NCBI GenBank assembly: GCA_007117175.1 | Contig: SKGZ01000154.1 | Span: forward strand, 1-5,342 | Reading direction: 5' to 3' | DNA length: 5,342 nucleotides | Source: Bacteriovoracales bacterium | Lineage (GTDB): Bacteria; Bdellovibrionota; Bacteriovoracia; Bacteriovoracales; Bacteriovoracaceae | Part shown: positions 1-5,342 of the stretch, piece by piece | How the letters are laid out: each line of letters starts with the position of its first letter | Numbering within the stretch: the stretch's first letter is position 1 | Notes under the pieces: generated by a model | Told to the model about the DNA's origin: nothing | Seen by the model: only the letters and a program-made list of their open reading frames with translations | The model's database searches: none | Position numbers and translations under genes: made by a program

Positions 1-1656
1 ATTTGGTTAAAACATTATGAGCAAGGAGTAGCCGAAAATATTGACCTGACTCAGTATAATTCCATCCGAGATATTTTACAGCAGTCATTTTCCCGTTTCG
101 CTCACCAGCCCGCTTTTCATAATATGGGTAAAACCATTAGTTTTCAGGAGCTTAAGGAACTAAGCCTAAAGTTTGCCAGTTATTTGCAAAATGATTTGGG
201 TCTGAAAAAAGGCGACCGGGTCGCGTTAATGATGCCCAATATTCTCCAGTATCCCATTGCACTTTTTGGAGTTTTGCAAGCGGGCATGGTGGCGGTCAAT
301 GTTAATCCGCTTTATACCGCTAGAGAATTGGAACACCAACTGAAGGATTCAGGTGCCAAGGCCATCGTGATTTTTGCCAATTCAGCTCATTGCCTAGAAA
401 AAATTGTGATGAAGACTTCTGTCCAGCATGTAATTGTGACTAATATTGGTGACCTACTAGGATTTCCCAAGTCTTTAATTGTGAACTTTGTTCTGAAATA
501 CATTAAAAAGATGGTTCCCCATTGGAATCTACCGGGAGCAGTGATGTTCACAGAGGCGCTGATGAAAGGTGATGCTAGCAAGGTGCAATTACCGGAAATT
601 CAAAGAGATGATATGGCCTTCTTGCAATACACTGGGGGGACAACTGGTGTGGCAAAGGGAGCTGTTCTTACTCATGGAAATATTATCGCCAATGTATTGC
701 AGGCTAAAGAATGGATTAAAAACTTAATTGAAGATGGTAAGGAAGTGATTATTACTCCTCTGCCTCTTTATCATATTTTTTCACTGACTGCTAATTGCTT
801 AATTTTTTGTTCCATAGGTTCACTCAATGTTTTAATCACCAACCCTCGTGATATTGCTGGGTTTGTGAAGGAATTAAAAAAGTGGAAATTCACTGCCATT
901 ACCGGTGTCAATACTCTTTTTAATGCACTTTTAAATAATAAAGAGTTTCGAAAATTAGATTTTACACCGCTTAAAGTCACTTTAGGAGGAGGGATGGCCG
1001 TGCAAAGAGCAGTGGCGCAAAGATGGAAGGAAGTGACTAAAAGACCACTGATTGAAGCCTATGGATTAACGGAAACTTCTCCTGCAGCCTGTATCAACCC
1101 AATGAACTTAAAAGAGTATAATGGCTATATTGGTCTACCTATCTCTTCAACTGATTTGGCCATTAAGGATGATGAGGGCAATGATTTAAAACCAACAGAA
1201 GTGGGGGAGATTTGTATTCGCGGTCCGCAAGTGATGCATGGTTATTGGAATCGCCCCGATGAAACTGCCAAGGTGATGACTCCTGATAATTATTTTAGAA
1301 CCGGTGATATTGGATTTATGACCAAAGAAGGTTTTGTCAAAATTGTCGATCGTAAAAAGGATATGATTTTAGTTTCTGGCTTTAACGTCTTTCCCAATGA
1401 GATTGAAGATGTAGTGGCGCAACATCCTAAGGTTTTAGAGTGTGCAGTCATTGGAGTGCCAGATGATAAGAGTGGGGAAGTGGTTAAGATCTTTGTCGTC
1501 AAAAAAGATCAAACACTGACCAAAGAAGAGATTCAAACTTATTGTCGCGACAATTTGACCAATTATAAGGTTCCCAAAATTTATGAATTTCGCGATGAAT
1601 TACCTAAATCCAATGTGGGTAAGATTCTTCGTAAAGATCTCAGGGCCAGTGCTTAG
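1..1656 (+). CDS. fadD: Long-chain fatty acid--CoA ligase FadD (5' end outside window)
   Basis: Activates long-chain fatty acids to acyl-CoA through an acyl-AMP intermediate (ATP, then CoA). In E. coli it acts at the cytoplasmic face of the inner membrane and pulls imported fatty acids into beta-oxidation. The frame is open from base 1 and gives 551 visible residues; E. coli FadD has about 561. The first residues (IWLKHYE) and the stretch [15 protein letters not shown] align with the FadD N-terminus, so the true start lies only a few codons left of the window and the ATG at 124 is internal (residue 42). Numbering from base 1: ATP/AMP-binding P-loop [11 protein letters not shown] at 210-220, adenylate motif YGLTET at 354-359, fatty-acyl-CoA synthetase signature from D429 through TGD (434-436) and [13 protein letters not shown] (450-462), and the conserved C-terminal lysine K541 in GKILR. 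All key residues are present. No beta-oxidation partner gene is visible. Its TAG stop overlaps the stop of the convergent DUF481 gene by 4 bases. Identification is firm from family knowledge; the exact chain-length range is not readable. Confidence 0.96.
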   Translation: MWLKHYEQGVAENIDLTQYNSIRDILQQSFSRFAHQPAFHNMGKTISFQELKELSLKFASYLQNDLGLKKGDRVALMMPNILQYPIALFGVLQAGMVAVNVNPLYTARELEHQLKDSGAKAIVIFANSAHCLEKIVMKTSVQHVIVTNIGDLLGFPKSLIVNFVLKYIKKMVPHWNLPGAVMFTEALMKGDASKVQLPEIQRDDMAFLQYTGGTTGVAKGAVLTHGNIIANVLQAKEWIKNLIEDGKEVIITPLPLYHIFSLTANCLIFCSIGSLNVLITNPRDIAGFVKELKKWKFTAITGVNTLFNALLNNKEFRKLDFTPLKVTLGGGMAVQRAVAQRWKEVTKRPLIEAYGLTETSPAACINPMNLKEYNGYIGLPISSTDLAIKDDEGNDLKPTEVGEICIRGPQVMHGYWNRPDETAKVMTPDNYFRTGDIGFMTKEGFVKIVDRKKDMILVSGFNVFPNEIEDVVAQHPKVLECAVIGVPDDKSGEVVKIFVVKKDQTLTKEEIQTYCRDNLTNYKVPKIYEFRDELPKSNVGKILRKDLRASA

Positions 1657-2372
1657 TAATTCGCCACTAGCGAGATGGTAAGAATTCGATCGTTGGAGTA
1701 CTCAAATCCCCTGGCCTGAAGAGTGTCATCATAGCGGATAGTGTAAGATGTCTTCATGGTAAAGGTGCTATTGATATTTGCATTAGCGGAAGCTTCAATT
1801 GTCAGCATATCTCTGTGATCATTTCCATGGGTTTTGGCCCATTCAGTGCTTAACATAGTGAAAAAGGTTTTGCTATGTTCCCGTGAATTTTGAATAAAAA
1901 TTCTAGACTGGTGAGAGCCATTGTCCACATCGTCAGCCACTACCCTTTCCTCATATTGGTATCGATAACCAAATTCTAATAGTAAAAAGTTACGATCATT
2001 GGCTTCTTTTTTAGGAATAAGATAAAAAGCAGTACCAATATCAGTATTAGTCCTCCATTCATAACCCATAAAGCGGTTACCTTCTACTTTTTGTGATAAG
2101 ACAGAGTCCCAGCGCTTGGCAAAGGTGCGCTTCCAGCGAAATTCACTCATCCAATTTCGAAGGTTGAGCTCATCATTGGCCTTACCGTAATAATAATGGC
2201 CTCTGGCAATATAAAGACTTTTACCTTTATTGAGTTCGCTTGCATGTTTGCCAAAAAAGGTCATGTTCTGAGTATTTCCTCTCGCTTCAGTTAAACCCAG
2301 CTCAGATTCATTTCTAACATTACTACGAGCAGACAGTGAGAGAAGTATTAACAAGAGAGCAATAGTTTTCAT
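1653..2372 (-). CDS. DUF481 family (YdiY-like) outer-membrane beta-barrel protein
   Basis: A 239-residue secreted protein. Residues 1-15 form a short signal peptide (MK followed by a run of Leu/Ile); cleavage is plausible after A15 or S17. The mature part begins with [11 protein letters not shown] (24-34), which matches the 'GN' opening of DUF481 proteins. It continues with alternating polar/aromatic strands ([32 protein letters not shown]) and ends in a barrel-closing strand, [11 protein letters not shown] (229-239), with a terminal Tyr where Phe is more usual. Members of this family (E. coli YdiY, 'salt-induced outer membrane protein') are predicted outer-membrane barrels of unknown function, so no substrate or role is proposed. 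The ATG at 2372 is chosen because GAAAGGA lies 9 bases upstream and a signal peptide follows at once. An in-frame TTG at 2444 would add 24 residues that spoil the signal peptide, and that TTG is the start of a good -35 element. The gene stands alone: divergent from the aminotransferase gene and tail to tail with fadD. Confidence 0.88.
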   Translation of the reverse strand: MKTIALLLILLSLSARSNVRNESELGLTEARGNTQNMTFFGKHASELNKGKSLYIARGHYYYGKANDELNLRNWMSEFRWKRTFAKRWDSVLSQKVEGNRFMGYEWRTNTDIGTAFYLIPKKEANDRNFLLLEFGYRYQYEERVVADDVDNGSHQSRIFIQNSREHSKTFFTMLSTEWAKTHGNDHRDMLTIEASANANINSTFTMKTSYTIRYDDTLQARGFEYSNDRILTISLVANY

Positions 2373-2381
2373 TGTATATGA

Positions 2382-2388
2382 TCCTTTC
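2382..2388 (-). promoter_or_regulatory. Ribosome binding site of the DUF481 gene
   Basis: GAAAGGA on the minus strand ends 9 bases before the ATG at 2372. It decides the start of the DUF481 protein in favour of this ATG over the in-frame TTG at 2444, which has no comparable purine-rich site in a suitable place. Confidence 0.75.
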
Positions 2389-2390
2389 TT

Positions 2391-2419
2391 TTGAGAAAAT
2401 AGACTGAAGAAGTTAATAT
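2391..2419 (+). promoter_or_regulatory. Possible sigma-70-type promoter for the aminotransferase-trpS unit
   Basis: TTGAGA (2391-2396) is followed by a 17-base spacer and TAATAT (2414-2419). The -35 box matches consensus at five of six positions and the -10 box at four. A start near 2426 would leave a leader of about 27 bases before the ATG at 2453. The -10 box shares five bases with the -10 box of the opposite promoter. It is the best candidate in the only upstream gap, but weaker than its partner. Confidence 0.42.
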
Positions 2420-2444
2420 AGTGAGAAATAAGATTTTCCGTCAA
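2415..2444 (-). promoter_or_regulatory. Sigma-70-type promoter for the DUF481 gene
   Basis: On the minus strand, TTGACG (2444-2439) is followed by an 18-base spacer and TATATT (2420-2415). Each hexamer matches the consensus at five of six positions. Transcription would start near 2408, giving a leader of about 36 bases that contains the GAAAGGA ribosome site. Read from sequence only; the spacing and the match on both boxes make it the better of the two promoters in this gap. Confidence 0.6.
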
Positions 2445-2447
2445 GGA
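2443..2447 (+). promoter_or_regulatory. Ribosome binding site of the aminotransferase gene
   Basis: AAGGA ends 5 bases before the ATG at 2453, slightly close but workable. It supports this start, which also gives the family's usual N-terminus. Its first two bases are also the end of the -35 box of the opposite-strand promoter. Confidence 0.7.
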
Positions 2448-2452
2448 TCAAT

Positions 2453-3664
2453 ATGAATAATTTCTCACACAATTTTCTGTCTCATAAGGTTCAAAATTTA
2501 GCAGAATCAGAAACACTGGCCATGGCACAGCTAACCAATGATTTAAAATCCAAAGGGGTCGATGTCATCAACCTTTCTTTAGGAGAGCCAGACTTTCAAA
2601 CACCAGCCTTTATTTGTGAGGCAGCCAAGACTGCCATTGATGAGGGACATCATGGCTATACACCGGTGGCAGGAGAGTTAAAGCTTAGGCAATTAATTGC
2701 TGAAAAACTAAAGCGTGAAAATCAGATTCATGTCACTGCTCAGCAGGTGGTGGTTTCTACTGGAGCCAAGCAGTGTATTGCCAATCTATTAATAAGTCTT
2801 TTAAATGATGGAGATGAGGTGGTTCTGCCTGCTCCCTACTGGGTTTCTTATAAAGATATGGCACAATTTTTTGGAGCCAAAGTAGTGGAAGTTCCCTCTC
2901 GCTTAGAAGATGATTTTAAAATAGATGCAAAAACCTTGGATGAGTATTTAAGTGAGAACAGTAAAATTTTTCTTTTTTCTAATCCTTGTAATCCTTCTGG
3001 AACGCTCTATTCTAAAGAAGAATTAGAATCACTGCTAAGTGTGTTTGAAAGGTATCCTAATCTGATCATCATTAGTGATGAAATTTATGAATACATTCGT
3101 TTTGAAGACAATTTTTGCTCTTTAGCGAGTTTTCCTACAATTGCGCAGAGGGTGGTGACCGTTAACGGTTTATCCAAAGGCTTTGCCATGACGGGGTGGC
3201 GTCTAGGCTATCTAGCAGCTCCTTTAGAGATTGCAAAAGCTTGTAGCAAAGTTCAAAGTCAAATGACCTCAGGAGCGAATGCTCCTACTCAAAGAGCAGC
3301 AATGGTAGCGTTAAGAGCTGATGGTTGGCGTGAGACTCAAACTATGCGTGAAGCTTTTCGTCAGCGCAGAGATCACTTGATCGCTTTATTAAGTGCCATT
3401 GAGGGGGTCGAGTTCAATTGTCCTCAGGGAGCTTTTTATCTTTTTCCCCGCATTGATTACTATTTGGGCAAAAGCTATAAGGGAAAAGTGCTTTCTCACT
3501 CCAAGGATTTAGCCTTATATCTATTAGAAGAAGCTCATGTGGGCTTAACTCCGGGGGGGGCTTTTGGTTGCCCTGAACATATTCGACTCTCCTATGCAGT
3601 GGAAGAAAATGTTTTGACAGATGCAGTGCAAAGGATTGATCGTGCCTTAAAGCTTTTACAGTAA
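2453..3664 (+). CDS. Class I PLP-dependent aminotransferase (aspartate / aspartate-prephenate type)
   Basis: A cytoplasmic fold-type I aminotransferase of 403 residues, the usual length. It most probably transfers the amino group between aspartate and 2-oxoglutarate. Many proteins of this subgroup (I-beta, as in Thermus thermophilus and Bacillus AspB) also or mainly act on prephenate or other substrates, so I leave the symbol blank. Visible motifs: SLGEPDFQTP near the N-terminus (from residue 42); GAKQ with K106, at the position of the lysine that contacts substrate in the Thermus enzyme; NPCNPSG with N180; DEIYEY with D209 (pyridine nitrogen) and Y212; the PLP-binding lysine K242 in SKGFAMTGWRLGY; and the carboxylate-binding arginine R378 in HIRLSYA. 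No catalytic residue is missing. The start at 2453 has an AAGGA site and gives the family N-terminus (ESETLAMAQ). trpS begins 11 bases after the stop, which suggests one transcript. An unbroken run of eight G bases lies at 3553-3560 in the C-terminal part. Confidence 0.93.
   Translation: MNNFSHNFLSHKVQNLAESETLAMAQLTNDLKSKGVDVINLSLGEPDFQTPAFICEAAKTAIDEGHHGYTPVAGELKLRQLIAEKLKRENQIHVTAQQVVVSTGAKQCIANLLISLLNDGDEVVLPAPYWVSYKDMAQFFGAKVVEVPSRLEDDFKIDAKTLDEYLSENSKIFLFSNPCNPSGTLYSKEELESLLSVFERYPNLIIISDEIYEYIRFEDNFCSLASFPTIAQRVVTVNGLSKGFAMTGWRLGYLAAPLEIAKACSKVQSQMTSGANAPTQRAAMVALRADGWRETQTMREAFRQRRDHLIALLSAIEGVEFNCPQGAFYLFPRIDYYLGKSYKGKVLSHSKDLALYLLEEAHVGLTPGGAFGCPEHIRLSYAVEENVLTDAVQRIDRALKLLQ
3553..3560 (+). 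repeat. Eight-G homopolymer inside the aminotransferase gene
   Basis: Codons CCG GGG GGG encode P-G-G in the conserved TPGGAFG segment, giving eight G bases in a row in otherwise AT-rich coding DNA. The reading frame is intact as shown. A one-base change here would remove the C-terminus, including R378. Confidence 0.9.
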
Positions 3665-3668
3665 AGGA
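3663..3668 (+). promoter_or_regulatory. Ribosome binding site of trpS
   Basis: AAAGGA overlaps the TAA stop of the aminotransferase gene and ends 7 bases before the trpS ATG. The tight arrangement favours co-transcription and perhaps translational coupling of the two genes. No separate trpS promoter is evident in the 11-base gap. Confidence 0.75.
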
Positions 3669-3675
3669 AAAACTT

Positions 3676-4680
3676 ATGAGCGAAAGAAAAAAATACCTAA
3701 CAGGAATTAAGCCCACTGGAATGCCTCACCTTGGAAATTATTATGGTGCGATTAGACCAGCTTTGGAGTTTAGTCAGCAGACCAGAGGAGATTTCTTTTA
3801 TTTTATTGCCGATTATCACTCCTTAACAGCGCAAAAAGATCCAGAGAAAAATCGTCAATCTGTCTATGAAGTGGCAGCCACATGGCTAGCCTGTGGACTT
3901 GATCCAAGTCAAGTGACTTTTTATCGGCAAAGTGATGTGCCAGAAATTTTTGAACTCAATTGGATTTTGGCCTGTCATACTCCTAAAGGAGATCTTAATC
4001 GTGCTCATGCTTATAAGGCGTTAACTCAGGAAAATAAGGAGCGGGCAGCAGATGAGGATCAGGGGGTGAACGCAGGACTGTTTACTTATCCTGTTCTCAT
4101 GGCCGCTGATATTTTACTCTTTGATACTGATTTTGTGCCTGTAGGAAAAGATCAAATTCAGCATGTGGAGATGGCTCGCTCAATGGCCCAAAGAATCAAT
4201 CAACATTACCGCTCTGAATTGCTGGTTGAACCACAAGAAGTATTAACTGCCAGGGGAGGAGCTTATATCCCCGGTTTGGATGGCAGAAAAATGAGCAAAA
4301 GCTATGACAATACTATTGGATTATTTTTACCAGAAAAAAAATTACAAAAAATGATTAATAAAATCGTGACTGATTCCACCCCACCTGAAGAACCTAAAAA
4401 AACAGAGGATTCAGTTTTATTTGAACTTTTCGCGGCAACTGCTAATGATTTAGAAGTGCAGGAGATGAAGCAACGCTATGAAAAGGGAATTAGCTGGGGG
4501 GAAGTGAAAGTAGAACTCTTTAGAGTCATTAATAGGGAGATTACCCCTTATCGTGAAAGATTTTATGAATTAATGGAAAAAACTGAGATCATTGATGAGC
4601 ACTTAGCACTTGGCGCACAAAAGGCCAGAAAAATTGCTCAGCAGAAAATTTTACTTTTGCGTCAGTCCCTTTTGGGTTAA
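3676..4680 (+). CDS. trpS: Tryptophan--tRNA ligase (TrpRS)
   Basis: Charges tRNA-Trp with tryptophan using ATP, in the cytoplasm. At 334 residues it has the normal length for a bacterial class Ic synthetase. The HIGH-type ATP motif is PHLGN (17-21), after the family segment TGIKPTG (9-15). GKDQIQH (157-163) is the usual GxDQxxH block and GRKMSKS contains the KMSKS loop at 205-209. The helical C-terminal part (about 240-334) resembles the anticodon-binding region. The segments YFIADYHSLTA, FYRQSDVPEI and NRAHAYKALTQ place it with the TrpRS type common in beta-proteobacteria and some other bacteria rather than the E. coli-like type, judged from memory of those sequences. It follows the aminotransferase gene by 11 bases. 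Its last nine codons and stop overlap the end of the opposite-strand sua5 gene by 30 bases. No tryptophan-responsive leader or T-box is visible ahead of it, so regulation would follow the upstream gene. Confidence 0.96.
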   Translation: MSERKKYLTGIKPTGMPHLGNYYGAIRPALEFSQQTRGDFFYFIADYHSLTAQKDPEKNRQSVYEVAATWLACGLDPSQVTFYRQSDVPEIFELNWILACHTPKGDLNRAHAYKALTQENKERAADEDQGVNAGLFTYPVLMAADILLFDTDFVPVGKDQIQHVEMARSMAQRINQHYRSELLVEPQEVLTARGGAYIPGLDGRKMSKSYDNTIGLFLPEKKLQKMINKIVTDSTPPEEPKKTEDSVLFELFAATANDLEVQEMKQRYEKGISWGEVKVELFRVINREITPYRERFYELMEKTEIIDEHLALGAQKARKIAQQKILLLRQSLLG

Positions 4681-5342
4681 GAGGTAAGTGCTGGCCTTAA
4701 GCAGTCTTTCTTCAATGACTTGCCATTTTTCATCTTCTTGCTCTTTTTGTTGATAGTACAAGCAATCAATATTTTTTTGTTCACTTAAAATACGAAGCTG
4801 GTGATAGAGCTCTCTTGCTGCCAAAATAACGTCATCGCTTAAATCAATTTTTGCAGCGTTTTTAAATCTTTCATGTATTTTATTCTTGTCAGTGCCACTC
4901 CGGCAAAAAATAACAGGTTTATTGGGTTGATAATGATCTTTTAACTGCCCGGGGGAATGATTGAGAGCTTTCTTATCATTGACCTGGTAATTGATTTGGT
5001 TTTTAAGTAAGAGATGGGCGATCTCTGTCAGGCTGATCATTCCCAGACGATAGAGAGTGAGTTGATAGCTTGCTCCCTCCTTTTGTACACCAAGCACTGT
5101 CGACTCCAGCCCTACCGTACACGCACCACCGTCCAGTACAGGAATAAGCTCATTGAATTCACTCAGAACATGTTGAGCACTTGTAGGGCTAGTTTTGCCA
5201 AAGTAATTGGCGCTAGGTGCGGCTAGGGGAAGTTGTAATTTTTCAATAAGATCTAGAGTTAGAGGGTGGTTCGGACAGCGAAGACCAACGGTATTGGCTC
5301 CGGCAGTAATCAGTGGATTAATATCTTTAGCTTTTTCAACAA
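4651..5342 (-). CDS. Threonylcarbamoyl-AMP synthase, Sua5/YwlC type (N-terminal part outside window)
   Basis: Makes threonylcarbamoyl-AMP from threonine, bicarbonate and ATP; TsaB, TsaD and TsaE then use it to form t6A37 on tRNAs that read ANN codons. The minus-strand frame is open to the right edge, giving 229 visible residues. Roughly 105 N-terminal residues are missing by comparison with B. subtilis YwlC. Numbered from the first complete codon: ITAGANTVGLRCPNHP (11-26), the hallmark APSANYFGKTSPT (41-53), then VLDGG...VGLESTV (68-82). These define the YrdC-like catalytic domain. SPGQLKDHYQP (129-139) matches the Sua5 linker (SPGMKYxHYAP), so this is a long-form Sua5 and not the single-domain TsaC. 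The remaining 90 residues correspond to the Sua5 domain but are about 15 shorter than in YwlC, lack its glycine-rich GxGxAxxNR stretch, and end in TQKGLTQK. The GTG at 5097 is an internal valine codon. The last nine codons lie inside trpS on the opposite strand. Confidence 0.9.
   Translation of the reverse strand, partial: VEKAKDINPLITAGANTVGLRCPNHPLTLDLIEKLQLPLAAPSANYFGKTSPTSAQHVLSEFNELIPVLDGGACTVGLESTVLGVQKEGASYQLTLYRLGMISLTEIAHLLLKNQINYQVNDKKALNHSPGQLKDHYQPNKPVIFCRSGTDKNKIHERFKNAAKIDLSDDVILAARELYHQLRILSEQKNIDCLYYQQKEQEDEKWQVIEERLLKASTYLLTQKGLTQK

Noticed and set aside
124..126. ATG at 124 as the start of fadD
   Set aside because: The frame is open back to base 1 and the 41 preceding residues match the FadD N-terminus. 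There is no ribosome binding site just before 124.
387..1502. Three short minus-strand open frames inside fadD
   Set aside because: They are antisense shadows of a firmly identified gene, without ribosome sites or recognisable products.
2442..2444. TTG at 2444 as the start of the DUF481 protein
   Set aside because: It lies in the -35 box of the gene's likely promoter, lacks a ribosome site, and would put 24 residues in front of a clean signal peptide.
3414..3716. Minus-strand open frame of about 100 codons
   Set aside because: It lies antisense to the end of the aminotransferase gene and the start of trpS, and its product resembles no family I know.
4660..4700. Possible terminator hairpins after trpS (CCC-TTTT-GGG; TGCT...AGCA)
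   Set aside because: The stems are only 3-4 base pairs and no T-run follows, so neither is a credible intrinsic terminator.
5095..5097. GTG at 5097 as the start of a separate small minus-strand gene
   Set aside because: The frame continues upstream through the conserved Sua5 motifs APSANYFGKTSPT and GLESTV, so this codon is an internal valine.
5014..5226. Plus-strand open frame of about 70 codons
   Set aside because: It lies wholly antisense to the most conserved part of the Sua5 gene and has no recognisable content.

Overview
This window is a compact stretch of ordinary chromosomal genes from a Gram-negative bacterium. The evidence for Gram-negative is a proteobacterial-type long-chain acyl-CoA synthetase (FadD) and a signal-peptide-bearing DUF481 outer-membrane protein. 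The DNA is moderately AT-rich by eye, with many AAA, GAA, ATT and TTT codons in all genes. A low-GC proteobacterium or a member of the Bdellovibrionota (Bacteriovorax-like) would fit, but that placement is a guess. Base and codon use look uniform, with no sign of recent transfer.

Layout from left to right: (1) 1-1656, plus strand: fadD, missing only its first few codons beyond the left edge. (2) 1653-2372, minus strand: a DUF481 outer-membrane protein that meets fadD tail to tail with a 4-base overlap. (3) 2373-2452: an 80-base divergent control region with an apparent sigma-70-type promoter on each strand; their -10 elements lie almost on top of each other. (4) 2453-3664, plus strand: a class I aspartate/prephenate-type aminotransferase, followed after 11 bases by (5) 3676-4680, plus strand: trpS, very likely in the same transcript. 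(6) 4651-5342, minus strand: the C-terminal two-thirds of a Sua5/YwlC-type threonylcarbamoyl-AMP synthase. It overlaps the trpS end by 30 bases and runs off the right edge.

FadD activates fatty acids for degradation or lipid synthesis. The aminotransferase serves amino-acid metabolism. TrpS and Sua5 both act on tRNA: one charges it and the other supplies the precursor for the t6A37 modification. No gene-free stretch exceeds 80 bases. I see no mobile element, CRISPR array, tRNA or rRNA gene, or long repeat.

I did not find a new biological system here. The points worth a second look are small-scale: the interleaved divergent promoters, two tail-to-tail overlaps that leave no space for terminators, an eight-G run inside the aminotransferase gene, and a shortened, divergent C-terminal domain in the Sua5 protein.
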